From assembly GCA_902784585.1 (NCBI GenBank), contig CACZVM010000005.1, positions 16,065 to 80,064 of the forward strand: a stretch of 64,000 bases of DNA. The letters run 5' to 3'. Source of the stretch: an uncultured Bacteroidales bacterium. Lineage in GTDB: Bacteria > Bacteroidota > Bacteroidia > Bacteroidales > Paludibacteraceae. Each line of letters begins with the position of its first letter. Within the stretch, counting starts at the first letter, position 1. The position numbers and the translations under genes were made by a program. Shown here piece by piece: positions 16,658-25,171 of this stretch. The notes below the pieces were generated by a model. It saw only the letters and a list, made by a program, of their open reading frames with translations, did no database searches and was not told the DNA's origin.

Positions 16658-17868
16658 ATCTGCTGACAATAAATAGTTTCGATTGTTCTGCACAAGCGAT
16701 GGGAGGCGTTAACCAAACAACGGCAACGCTGAGCACTTTTTTTACCCATCAGTGTGGGGTCAATTGCTATTTGGGTTTCTTCGAAAATATGCCTTCTGAA
16801 TTCGAACCACTCCCAGTTATCAAGGGACGAATTCTGCTAAATCGGCATTTCGATGAGCAGGCCTTTGCGGAATTTTTACATACCAACAAGATAGATATTG
16901 TACAGGTTAATTTTCTCAAGAAGCACAATCTAAAGACTATTCCGCAGATCTACAAGGTAGCCCATCAATGTGGGGCAAAGGTGATCTATGCATTCCATAT
17001 GTGTCCTGGTTTTCAGAGTCTTACGTATGGCTCATGGGAACGTATGATATATGGTTGGATATATAAGGATAATGCGGAGGCAGAGACAAAGAAATGGATT
17101 TTGACGCAGACTAATTGCTTGTGGAAAGGTATTGCGCGCAGTGCTTTACAATCAAAATATAGGATTCCATATGAGCAATGCGACAAAATAGTGGTGTTGT
17201 CCAAATATTATTTCCCGACATATTTGTACTACGCCGGATTAAAGAATAGCAATAAGATGGAGGCTATAGGTAATGCGTTGCGTTTCCATGAATATGCCAC
17301 CGATGAGGATATAAGCAACAAGCAGAAAACGGTTATTGTTGTTGCGCGCTTTGATGAAGATACTAAGCGTATTTCTTTAGCATTGAAGGCATGGCGTCAG
17401 ATAGAAACTGATTGTTGTTTCAATGAATGGAAGTTACAGCTGGTTGGGGATGGACGGGATCGAAATTTCTATGAATATCTTGCTAGAAGATTGAATTTGC
17501 AGCGCGTAGAGTTTACTGGTAGACAAAATCCGATGGAGTATTATCGCAAAGCATCATTGTTCTTAATGACCAGTACAGCAGAAGGATGGCCATTGGTTCT
17601 CATGGAGGCAACTCAAATGGGTGTGCCGGTGGTGGCGATGGATTCTTTTGGCTCCTTGCACGATATAGTTGAAGACGGTGTAAACGGTCGCATTGTTCCA
17701 AATAACGACATCCCAGCATTTATACAAGCTATGAAGGAGATGATGCGTAATGATAAGGAACGGCAGCAAATGGCGCGTTGTGCGGTTGAGAATTGCAAAC
17801 AGTTTGAGATACAAAACATATTGAAACGTTGGACACAGTTGTTCAATGAACTAATGCAAGATAAATGA
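16654..17868 (+). CDS. Glycosyltransferase, GT4 type
   Basis: A 404-residue GT-B glycosyltransferase overlapping YfhO by 4 nt. The C-terminal half shows the donor-binding pattern: TVIVVARFDEDTKRISLALKAW, LVGDGRDRNFYEYLARRLNL, VEFTGRQNPMEYYRKASLFL and EGWPLVLMEATQMGVPVV, with the EX7E motif (Glu 307-315 region). It probably adds a sugar from a nucleotide-sugar donor on the cytosolic face during LPS or capsule assembly. Acceptor and sugar cannot be read from the sequence. Confidence 0.88.
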   Translation: MNLLTINSFDCSAQAMGGVNQTTATLSTFFTHQCGVNCYLGFFENMPSEFEPLPVIKGRILLNRHFDEQAFAEFLHTNKIDIVQVNFLKKHNLKTIPQIYKVAHQCGAKVIYAFHMCPGFQSLTYGSWERMIYGWIYKDNAEAETKKWILTQTNCLWKGIARSALQSKYRIPYEQCDKIVVLSKYYFPTYLYYAGLKNSNKMEAIGNALRFHEYATDEDISNKQKTVIVVARFDEDTKRISLALKAWRQIETDCCFNEWKLQLVGDGRDRNFYEYLARRLNLQRVEFTGRQNPMEYYRKASLFLMTSTAEGWPLVLMEATQMGVPVVAMDSFGSLHDIVEDGVNGRIVPNNDIPAFIQAMKEMMRNDKERQQMARCAVENCKQFEIQNILKRWTQLFNELMQDK

Positions 17869-18605
17869 TGACGGTTTCCATTATCACTATAACTTATAAT
17901 GCCGAGCAGTGGTTGGAGCGCACAATGCAAAGTGTGTTGGCGCAGACCTGTACGGACTATGAGTATATCATCGTCGATGGCGCATCCAAAGACAAGACGG
18001 TAGATATTATCCAGACTCTTGAACCGCAATTCGAAGGTCGTTTGTCATGGAAATCCGAACCGGATAAAGGGCTGTATGACGCGATGAACAAAGGCATTGC
18101 ACGCGCTAAAGGGGATTTCCTTTGGTTCATCAATGCCGGCGATGAGATATATGCGCCGGATACCTTAGCGCATATCGTTGCTGCTGCTACGACGGATACC
18201 GACATCGTTTATGGCAAAGCCTGTATCGTGAATGCCGAAGGCATCAAAGTGAGCGAACACCATAAACAGACACCATCTGATCTGCAGCGCAAGCATTTCC
18301 TCAACGGCCTTGTGGTCAGTCATCAGGCTATTCTAGTTCGTAGGTTGATAGCCGGCAATTATAACACGGATTATCGCATCTCTGCTGATTACGATTGGTG
18401 TGTGCGTGCAGTAACGGCATCGCGCAGGAATGCTTATTTGGATGAATATCTCTGTAAGTTCCTTACGGCCGGCGTGAGCCAGAAACAACGAAAACGCTCT
18501 TGGGCGGAGCGTTTTCATATTATGCGTACGCATTTTGGTTTGTTGCGTACCCTTTGGGCACATTTTCTGATTGTGCTCAAATATCCGTTCTCAATCAAGT
18601 ATTGA
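17865..18605 (+). CDS. Glycosyltransferase family 2
   Basis: A 246-residue GT-A enzyme. Visible motifs are VSIITITYNAEQWLERTMQS, YEYIIVDGASKDKTVDI and LYDAMNKGIARAKGDFLWFI with an NAGDEIY metal-binding segment in place of DxD. It is similar to WcaA/EpsE-type enzymes that add sugars in colanic acid-like or O-antigen assembly. It overlaps the GT4 gene by 4 nt (ATGA) and is the last gene of the rightward cluster. Its stop abuts the stop of the convergent GT2 gene with no spacer. Confidence 0.88.
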   Translation: MMTVSIITITYNAEQWLERTMQSVLAQTCTDYEYIIVDGASKDKTVDIIQTLEPQFEGRLSWKSEPDKGLYDAMNKGIARAKGDFLWFINAGDEIYAPDTLAHIVAAATTDTDIVYGKACIVNAEGIKVSEHHKQTPSDLQRKHFLNGLVVSHQAILVRRLIAGNYNTDYRISADYDWCVRAVTASRRNAYLDEYLCKFLTAGVSQKQRKRSWAERFHIMRTHFGLLRTLWAHFLIVLKYPFSIKY

Positions 18606-19625
18606 TTACTTATAAAAGTTCTTTCTGAAGGCCTGAAAATCGGTCTCTTTTTTGATGAGGCAATGCCAAACGGCGCGCAGAAACCCGGTGCCATAGCCGA
18701 TGAGTTGGACAAACGCTGCCACTACTGCCAGGCATCCTACATACAGGCTGCGACTTTGAATAGAGGCATCCAGTACCAATCCTAGACCATAGACCAAAAT
18801 ACACCCTATCGAAAGCCACGCAATCCGTTGATTTTCAATGCATAATCCAATGATGCAGAGGCAGAGCAAAAATAGCACCCCGAGCGTAAAAACAGAGGGT
18901 AAAAGGTGAACCAGTTTGAGGGATTCAGGATATTTTTGATACAAGTGAATACGCGCAATGCCGGAGTTGTGCACCTGTTTGAAGAACTGACGGAATGTGC
19001 TTCTGCGTTTATGATAGACCCACGCTTCTGGGAACAGACGGCAGCGATAGTTGTTCGCAAAGATACGAATGGAGAAATCGATGTCCTCTCCGAAACGCAT
19101 CGTGGTGTCGAAGCCGTTCAATGCTTCAAATACTTCCCGTTTGACGCCTAGATTGAAGCTGCGCGGATAGAACTTGTCCATCTTCTTCTTGCCACCGCGG
19201 ATACCACCGGTGGTCAGAAAACTTGTCATCGAATAACTGATTGCTTTCTGTATCGGACTGAAATCCGGATGAGCTGCATCGGGTCCGCCGAAAGCGTCTG
19301 CCGGTTCGCGCTGCAGTTCCCGCTTGATTTCTTCTATATACGTCTTGGGTGCAATGATGTCGCTGTCTAATATCAGCAAATAATCACCTTTGGCGTATTG
19401 TGCTCCGTAGTTGCGTGCCGCGCTGGGACCGCCGTTTGGCTTGGTCAGATAGCGAATAGTCAGTTGGTCTGTATACCGTTTGCATATCTCTTCGCAAGGA
19501 AGAGACGAACCATCTTCCACTATGACTACCTCAAAATCCTTGTTCGTCTGCTCACATAGCGAGGCCAACAGCTCGTCCACCTCTTGCGGACGATTGTAAA
19601 CCGGAACAATGATACTAAATAGCAT
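18606..19625 (-). CDS. Glycosyltransferase family 2 with C-terminal membrane helices
   Basis: A 339-residue GT-A enzyme: SIIVPVYNRPQEVDELLASL, VVIVEDGSS, GGPSAARNYGAQYAKGDYLL, ILDSDIIAP (DxD) and RFGEDIDFSIRI. After residue 240 there are about three hydrophobic helices (VFTLGVLFLLCLCIIGL and following), so it is membrane-bound. It is the last gene of a ten-gene leftward operon, 1 nt after the MerR gene, and converges on the other GT2 gene. Target glycan unknown. Confidence 0.88.
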   Translation of the reverse strand: MLFSIIVPVYNRPQEVDELLASLCEQTNKDFEVVIVEDGSSLPCEEICKRYTDQLTIRYLTKPNGGPSAARNYGAQYAKGDYLLILDSDIIAPKTYIEEIKRELQREPADAFGGPDAAHPDFSPIQKAISYSMTSFLTTGGIRGGKKKMDKFYPRSFNLGVKREVFEALNGFDTTMRFGEDIDFSIRIFANNYRCRLFPEAWVYHKRRSTFRQFFKQVHNSGIARIHLYQKYPESLKLVHLLPSVFTLGVLFLLCLCIIGLCIENQRIAWLSIGCILVYGLGLVLDASIQSRSLYVGCLAVVAAFVQLIGYGTGFLRAVWHCLIKKETDFQAFRKNFYK

Positions 19626-19626
19626 A

Positions 19627-19953
19627 TCAGTTAATCAGTTTGCGGATTTCACATAGTTCTTCTTTCACGCGCAGCAGGATATCCAGGGCTGATTGCCGTT
19701 CGTCGGAGTGCTTGGTGTTATGTGCCAGCTCGCGACGGATGGCCTCGATGCGCGTGATATGCAGTTCATCGCGGATATAACGGATGCGTTTGATCAGTTC
19801 CTGGTCATCGCGGGTGTAATAGCGGTTGCCGTGACCGTCCTTACGGGGATTGAGTTGCTCAAACTGCTTCTCCCAATAGCGCAAGGTGGAAGCCGGGATA
19901 CCGGTTTCCTGCACAGTCTCGCGGAGCGAATAGTATATCTTGCCTTCGGCCAT
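19627..19953 (-). CDS. MerR family transcriptional regulator
   Basis: A 108-residue DNA-binding protein. The winged-helix part reads YYSLRETVQETGIPASTLRY, WEKQFEQLNPRKDGHGNRYY, TRDDQELIKRIRYI, the usual MerR helix-turn-helix and wing. A short coiled-coil follows and there is no metal-binding Cys pattern or effector domain. Small MerR proteins of this kind are common in Bacteroidota. It lies in the parA-parB-DUF5683-mltD row where, from memory, many relatives carry a relA/spoT gene instead. Confidence 0.9.
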   Translation of the reverse strand: MAEGKIYYSLRETVQETGIPASTLRYWEKQFEQLNPRKDGHGNRYYTRDDQELIKRIRYIRDELHITRIEAIRRELAHNTKHSDERQSALDILLRVKEELCEIRKLIN

Positions 19954-19974
19954 CTATGATTTTTGCTTTTAGAT

Positions 19975-21291
19975 TTACTTGCAAATCTTCAGTTTCTTAC
20001 CGGCGCGGATATTGTCGTTCTTGAGTCCGTTCCATTGCTTGAGTTGCTTAACCGAGCAATGGAAACGCTTGGCAATCGTACTGAGGCTGTCGCCATTCTT
20101 GATCGTATAGTAGGTCACGCCATTGACGCGGTAGGCACCGGTGATAGATGTCACTTTGGCCATGTCTATCTCTGCGCGGCGGTTGTTGATCAGGCTATCG
20201 GCCATGTAGGCCATGATGCTATCCTGCATGTCGATGAATGCTCCCGCTTTGTCTGCCGGAAGGCAGAGCGTATATTCGCTTCCTCCGGGCAAGATGTCAC
20301 GTGTATATTGCGGATTGAGTCGCCGCAGTTCGTCCATGCTGATAGATAGGTTGTCACTGATCTGCTGGAGATGCAAACGCTGATTGGTGCGGATTGTATC
20401 CGTCATCATGACGCGATCAATGGGAGCCTTGCATATGCCGTGTTCCTGACCATAGTTCATCGCATAGTTGGCCGCGATGAAGATAGGCAGGTAGTTGCGC
20501 GTCTCGCGAGGCAGGTAGGGATAGATCGACCAGAAGTCGCGTTTGCCTCCAGCGCGATGGATTGCCTTGTTGACATTACCTCCGCCGCAGTTGTAGGCTG
20601 CGATCACCAGATTCCAGTCGTGATAGATAGCGTAGAGTGATTTCAGGAATCGGCAAGCCGCTTCCGTGGAGCGAATAGGATCCATACGTTCGTCCACCAG
20701 CGAGTTGATCTCCAGTCCGTATAGTTTGCCTGTACCCGGCATGAACTGCCATAATCCGGCGGCTCCTGCATGCGAACGTGCCATCGGATTGAGTGCTGAC
20801 TCGATGATGGGCACATATTTGAGTTCGTACGGCAGTCCGTAGCGTCCCAGTGCTTCTTCGAACATAGGGAAGTAATACTCGCTCATGCGCATCATGCGTG
20901 CCACCTGTTTGGGGCTGCGACGAACATAGCGCAAGATGAAACCGCGTATATACTCGTTGTAAGGCAACTCAATCACGCAGGGCAGTGCTTGCAGACGTGC
21001 CTTATAGATGGAGTCGGCTAGGATGGTGGTGTCGTGAGTGCTGGTGCAATCGGAGGTGTCGAGCCAGCAGAGCGTCCATTCCATCAGTCGGAAATCGATG
21101 TCACTCAATTCGTTTTCGTTCCAAGTGCGTACTATATATGGTTGGATAGTGTCAGCCTGCAGCATGCTGTCGGCCATCTGTTCGAGCACCGTCTCGATGG
21201 AGTCCATCGGTGCGATAATGCTGTCCTGTTCTTCGGCGTGCGCCATCAGCGCAGCGCTCAGGATGAATATGAGAATAAAGAGTTTTTTCAA
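19975..21291 (-). CDS. mltD: MltD-type lytic transglycosylase with LysM domain
   Basis: A periplasmic enzyme that cleaves peptidoglycan to give 1,6-anhydro-muropeptides. Of 438 residues, a signal peptide (KKLFILIFILSAALMAHA) comes first, then an SLT domain with catalytic Glu in YVPIIESALNPMARSHAGAA and GLWQFMPGTGKLYGL, NLVIAAYNCGGGNVNKAI, and one C-terminal LysM repeat (YYTIKNGDSLSTIAKRFH). The start is a TTG at 21291 that overlaps the upstream stop as TTGA. No ATG is available at the signal peptide, and the longer frame upstream lies in another gene. It follows DUF5683, a common order in this phylum. Confidence 0.88.
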   Translation of the reverse strand: MKKLFILIFILSAALMAHAEEQDSIIAPMDSIETVLEQMADSMLQADTIQPYIVRTWNENELSDIDFRLMEWTLCWLDTSDCTSTHDTTILADSIYKARLQALPCVIELPYNEYIRGFILRYVRRSPKQVARMMRMSEYYFPMFEEALGRYGLPYELKYVPIIESALNPMARSHAGAAGLWQFMPGTGKLYGLEINSLVDERMDPIRSTEAACRFLKSLYAIYHDWNLVIAAYNCGGGNVNKAIHRAGGKRDFWSIYPYLPRETRNYLPIFIAANYAMNYGQEHGICKAPIDRVMMTDTIRTNQRLHLQQISDNLSISMDELRRLNPQYTRDILPGGSEYTLCLPADKAGAFIDMQDSIMAYMADSLINNRRAEIDMAKVTSITGAYRVNGVTYYTIKNGDSLSTIAKRFHCSVKQLKQWNGLKNDNIRAGKKLKICK

Positions 21292-21929
21292 AATCGTATA
21301 GCTAATTTTAGTTCTGTACTTTGTTGATGTTGCATATCCAGATAAATCTGCGGTTCGGCATGAAGGGATAAGTCGGGACTGATGTCGTAGTCGAACAATT
21401 GGGCATCCACATAGGCATCGATGAGCGAGAGCGCATAGACCAAGATGCAGGCAATGATAGAATAGTCGCGATAGCGCCGATAGGTGTTCTGCCTGTTCTT
21501 GAGCGTGTTCATCCATGTATTCACACCTCCGACACGCTCCAGGGTATATCCATCGGGAAGGACGGCTATATAACTCTTGCTTGGATCTTCAGTCACCGTG
21601 CCGGCTTCGTTGTCATAATACAATTCCAGATAGGCGGATTTGTAGCTGCTATAGCGTCCGTGGTTCCAAGCAATGGCGTAGCCGCAGCCCATGAAGGCAC
21701 CGTAGACGAGAGGCAACTTCCAATACGAACCGTTATAGATCTGTCCGGCACCAGGAAGGATGGCTCCCAGCCAAACGGATTTGATGGCATCGGGTTTCTT
21801 GGTCAGGTCGAAATAGTACCGATATTTGGCCTCGGAGGTGGTGGTGTCCGGGGTGTAATGAATACTATCCTGTCGTGCGTGCGCCAACAGAGGAAGTATC
21901 AAAAGCACTATGTAGAGCCAATGTCTCAA
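21288..21929 (-). CDS. DUF5683 domain protein
   Basis: A 213-residue exported protein with signal peptide (LYIVLLILPLLAHA). The DUF5683 core is visible as KSVWLGAILPGAGQIYNGSYWKLPLVYGAFMGCGYAIAW, a glycine-rich membrane-associated stretch, followed by NTWMNTLKNRQNTYRRYRDY and a helix IIACILVYALSLIDAYVDAQ. Function is unknown, but the gene is regularly found between parB and an MltD gene in Bacteroidota. Here it overlaps both neighbours by 4 nt. Confidence 0.85.
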   Translation of the reverse strand: MRHWLYIVLLILPLLAHARQDSIHYTPDTTTSEAKYRYYFDLTKKPDAIKSVWLGAILPGAGQIYNGSYWKLPLVYGAFMGCGYAIAWNHGRYSSYKSAYLELYYDNEAGTVTEDPSKSYIAVLPDGYTLERVGGVNTWMNTLKNRQNTYRRYRDYSIIACILVYALSLIDAYVDAQLFDYDISPDLSLHAEPQIYLDMQHQQSTELKLAIRF

Positions 21930-22756
21930 TTCAGTCGGTTGGCAATGCGAATCAGTTCCGCTTCGTCCTTAAAGGCGATGACGATCTTGCCGTTTTGTAT
22001 CTTCACTTTGGTGTTCAGGCTGACGCTCATCTCCTGCTCTAGCGGCGTATAGGGATTCGCCTCTTTCTTCTTGGCCGGTTTAGCCTCTGCTTTGGATTCT
22101 TGCGCGAGTTCTTCCACCTTACGCACCGACAATCCCTCGCGCAGGATACGCTGGTAGAGAGCCAGTTGCCGTTCGGCAGAGGGAGTGCCCAGAATAGCGC
22201 GGGCATGCCCCATATCGATCTTTTTCTCCTTGATACCCACTTGGATCTCTGCCGGCAGTTTCAATAGACGCAAGTAGTTGGCTACTGTAGCGCGCTTCTT
22301 GCCTACGCGCTCAGACATACGTTCTTGCGTGAGGTTGTAGTCGTCCATCAGTCGCTGGTAGGCCAGTGCGATCTCGATAGCATCAAGGTCTTCGCGTTGG
22401 ATATTCTCTATCAAGGCCCATTCCATCACCTGCTCGTCTTTGGCAGTGCGGATATAAGCGGGAATACGTTCGAGTCCAGCCAGTCGGCTGGCGCGGAAAC
22501 GGCGTTCACCGGCAATGATCATATACGTGCCGTCACCGTTGTCGCGCAGGGTGATGGGGGAAATCACTCCGTGCTCACGGATGGAGTCGGCCAGTTCTTG
22601 CAGTGCCTCTTCGTCGAAGGTGCGGCGTGGCTGGTCGGGGTTGGCGATGATCTTGTCGAGTTCGATTTCGGAGATCGAACTACCGCCGTTGGTATCTACA
22701 TGCGAGGTGTCGATGAGTGCATCTAGTCCTCGTCCGAGTCCTGTCATCTTTTTCAT
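21926..22756 (-). CDS. parB: Chromosome partitioning protein ParB
   Basis: ParB binds parS sites near the replication origin and spreads as a CTP-dependent clamp. The 276-residue protein has the N-terminal start MKKMTGLGRGLDALI, the ParB/Srx fold (NPDQPRRTFDEEALQELADS and GERRFRASRLAG, the CTP-binding patch), the LIENIQREDLDAIEIALAYQ segment and the helix-turn-helix LTQERMSERVGKKRATVANY. A short Lys/Ala linker and dimer domain end the chain. It overlaps parA and DUF5683 by 4 nt each. No obvious parS-like 16-mer was noticed in the window, but I could not search systematically. Confidence 0.95.
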   Translation of the reverse strand: MKKMTGLGRGLDALIDTSHVDTNGGSSISEIELDKIIANPDQPRRTFDEEALQELADSIREHGVISPITLRDNGDGTYMIIAGERRFRASRLAGLERIPAYIRTAKDEQVMEWALIENIQREDLDAIEIALAYQRLMDDYNLTQERMSERVGKKRATVANYLRLLKLPAEIQVGIKEKKIDMGHARAILGTPSAERQLALYQRILREGLSVRKVEELAQESKAEAKPAKKKEANPYTPLEQEMSVSLNTKVKIQNGKIVIAFKDEAELIRIANRLN

Positions 22757-23517
22757 TTCTGTCGTTCAATTAATTCTTTGGCTAATGCGATATAGTTCTT
22801 TGCTCCCTTGGACGAAGAATCATACTCCAGTACGGAGACTCCGTGAGAAGGAGCTTCGCTCAGGCGCACGTTGCGGGCAATGACGGTGTTGAAGACCAGA
22901 TCGCCGAAGTGGCGTTTCACTTCTTCGTACACCTGATTGCTGAGGCGCAGACGGTTGTCAAACATGGTCAGCAGGAATCCCTCTATCTTTAGACCCGGGT
23001 TGAGTTTGGACTTGATGATCTTGATCGTATTGAGCAACTTGGCGATGCCCTCCAACGCAAAGAACTCGCATTGTACGGGGATGATAACGCTGTCGCTGGC
23101 CGTGAGGGCATTGACGGTGATCAGACCCAACGAAGGACTGCAATCGATCAGGATATAGTCATACTCGTGGTGAATGGGATCCAACAATCGCTTGAGCAGT
23201 AGTTCGCGGTTCTCGAGGTTGAGCATCTCTATCTCTGCGCCCACCAGGTCGATATGACTCGGAATGAGGCTGAGGTTGTCCACGTGGGTGGCTACGATAG
23301 CCGAGTGAGGATCAACACCGTTAACCAGACACTCGTAGATAGTGGTGTTCAGTTCGCGGATCTCTACGCCCAGACCGGACGAAGTGTTGGCCTGCGGATC
23401 GGCATCAATCAGTAGTACTTTCTTGCCTTCAGCGGCAAGGGCTGCGGCCAAGTTGATGGAGGTGGTGGTCTTACCTACGCCTCCTTTCTGGTTGGCCAGT
23501 GAAATAATCTTACTCAT
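22753..23517 (-). CDS. parA: Chromosome partitioning ATPase ParA/Soj
   Basis: ParA is the ATPase that moves ParB-bound origin regions. The 254-residue product starts MSKIISLANQKGGVGKTTT with the deviant Walker A motif, then LLIDADPQANTSSGLG, DYILIDCSPSLGLITVNAL and VIARNVRLSEAPSHGVSV, all typical of chromosomal Soj. The ATG at 23517 overlaps the stop of the upstream GT9 gene as ATGA; the longer open frame is not used. Presence of parA and parB suggests the origin may not be far, although this is not required. Confidence 0.95.
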   Translation of the reverse strand: MSKIISLANQKGGVGKTTTSINLAAALAAEGKKVLLIDADPQANTSSGLGVEIRELNTTIYECLVNGVDPHSAIVATHVDNLSLIPSHIDLVGAEIEMLNLENRELLLKRLLDPIHHEYDYILIDCSPSLGLITVNALTASDSVIIPVQCEFFALEGIAKLLNTIKIIKSKLNPGLKIEGFLLTMFDNRLRLSNQVYEEVKRHFGDLVFNTVIARNVRLSEAPSHGVSVLEYDSSSKGAKNYIALAKELIERQK

Positions 23518-24503
23518 ATATGTTGCAATATTGTTTCTGCTTCTATTTGTCGGCAGGCATAGTTGCCGTACCGGCAGTGGTTGGTTCCGTGGCAGGCGCA
23601 TGGACGACAACGGAGGTCGTTGCGCTGCACGATGTCGTTCGGACTCTGTTTCCATCCCATGAATCCGATCATCGGATGGGTGGCACACCATACGCTGATG
23701 GCACGAAGACCTACCAGACTGGATAGATGCTGGTTGGCGCTATCCATACATATCATGACGTCCAAGCGGCGCATCAGTTCGAGTTCTTCCTCCAGTTTCA
23801 GTTTGCCGGCTATACTGATGGTGCGTGGAAAGACACTCGCCCACTGGCGCAACATCTCGCATTCCACCCGGCCAGCACCGAAAAGGAAGACGCGGGTGTT
23901 CTCGTTGGCCGTCAGTTGCTCGATCACCTCTTTGGTGACGCGGTAAGGCAACATGTTGGATCGCGATTTGGCAAAAGGAGCCAGTCCTATCCAGCGACCT
24001 TCTTTCGTTCCATAGATCTTCTTTATATTGCGGCTTGCCGTTTTGTTGACAGGTAGTGTCTCAAAGGCTTCGTCTGTCTCCAGTCCTGCGCGTCGGAAGG
24101 CATCGCAATAGCGTTCGAACTCGCTGGGCAGTTGTCGCTTGCCGATACCCCAGATGGTGATCAAATGCTTGCGGATACGTCCGTAATGTACGCGAGTAAC
24201 GCGTTTGCCGCTGAGGCGCATCAGCGAGCCGAAGACGCGTGTGCGAAGCACCGCTTGCAGGTCGATGACGGCATCTATCTCATTACGCCATTCCCGCCAG
24301 ATGGCAAACACCCCTCTCCAACCAAGATGGTTGTCCACTTCGCGAAACTCCACGTTAGGCATGGCGGCGAACATCGCTCCCAGTTGCTTCTTGCTTGCGA
24401 CGATAAACCGATCGTTCGGATAGCGCCGACTGAGTGAAGCGATCACAGGAACAGTCATGGCGACACTTCCCAGGGTAGATAATCGGATGATCAGGTACGT
24501 CAT
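23514..24503 (-). CDS. Glycosyltransferase family 9 (heptosyltransferase-like)
   Basis: A 329-residue cytosolic GT-B enzyme of the ADP-heptose:LPS heptosyltransferase family. It starts MTYLIIRLSTLGSVAMTVPV, has VIDLQAVLRTRVFGSLM, WIGLAPFAKSRSNMLPY and CMDSANQHLSSLVGLRAISV (the donor-site region), and ends in a Cys-rich tail (CRPCACHGTNHCRYGNYACR) seen in Bacteroidota members. It probably adds a core sugar to lipid A-Kdo. Its 3' end overlaps parA by 4 nt and its start overlaps the PorT-like gene stop by 4 nt. Confidence 0.9.
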   Translation of the reverse strand: MTYLIIRLSTLGSVAMTVPVIASLSRRYPNDRFIVASKKQLGAMFAAMPNVEFREVDNHLGWRGVFAIWREWRNEIDAVIDLQAVLRTRVFGSLMRLSGKRVTRVHYGRIRKHLITIWGIGKRQLPSEFERYCDAFRRAGLETDEAFETLPVNKTASRNIKKIYGTKEGRWIGLAPFAKSRSNMLPYRVTKEVIEQLTANENTRVFLFGAGRVECEMLRQWASVFPRTISIAGKLKLEEELELMRRLDVMICMDSANQHLSSLVGLRAISVWCATHPMIGFMGWKQSPNDIVQRNDLRCRPCACHGTNHCRYGNYACRQIEAETILQHI

Positions 24504-25171
24504 TGCTTTTTCTTTATCTCCCACATCCATGCTAGATTAATACTCAGATCCATCGGGCTGGCCATATTAAAATGATCGACCAGATTGGTGCCGAAGATAC
24601 CTCCGAAGCTATAGTCGAACCGTGCTTCAAACTGATATAATCCTGCGTTTCGCGACCGATAATAGAACCCGGCGCCGGTGGCTATTCCCCAATCGAAAGG
24701 ATGGTCAACAGGTGAATATTCATGGCCATCGGCACTGACCTCGACACCTTTACCTCCGCCGTCCTTGATACAATAACCGATCTGGGGACCGAGGTTGAAG
24801 AACCCTCTCCATCGTTCGCTTCCGAAATAGATATGCATCAGTAGCGGCAGTTCGAGGTAGTGGAGTTCATGGGTATATACGCCAGCGGTGCTATGCTCGC
24901 GCCATCCTCGATGCAGGTAGTCGAGTTCGAGTTGGATAGCGCAGCACTTATGTCCCGAATAGCGGAAGACGAAGCCGGCATTACCGCCAAGGACGCATGC
25001 TTTCTCAATCGGTGACATCGTTCCTACACTGGGGTTGAAGACTACCGTTGAGGCACTCACACCGGCCTGAACGCCTACGTACATCTCGGGTACGCGCAGT
25101 CGCCGTTGCCCCAGCATCGTGATAGATGACAGGACAAGCAGCAGGGTGAATATGTGGCGCGTGACTCTCAC
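24500..25171 (-). CDS. PorT-like outer-membrane beta-barrel protein
   Basis: A 223-residue exported barrel. The signal peptide (RHIFTLLLVLSSITMLG) leads into alternating strands such as YVGVQAGVSASTVVFNPSVG, NAGFVFRYSGHKCCAIQLEL, LELPLLMHIYFGSERWRGFF and FEARFDYSFGGIFGTNLVDH, the pattern of the PorT/OMP_b-brl_2 group. I take the GTG at 25171, overlapping the upstream stop as GTGA, because it gives a proper signal peptide. Whether it is the true PorT of the type IX secretion system or a relative is not clear from sequence; gldG in the same operon makes the question relevant. Confidence 0.78.
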   Translation of the reverse strand: MRVTRHIFTLLLVLSSITMLGQRRLRVPEMYVGVQAGVSASTVVFNPSVGTMSPIEKACVLGGNAGFVFRYSGHKCCAIQLELDYLHRGWREHSTAGVYTHELHYLELPLLMHIYFGSERWRGFFNLGPQIGYCIKDGGGKGVEVSADGHEYSPVDHPFDWGIATGAGFYYRSRNAGLYQFEARFDYSFGGIFGTNLVDHFNMASPMDLSINLAWMWEIKKKQ

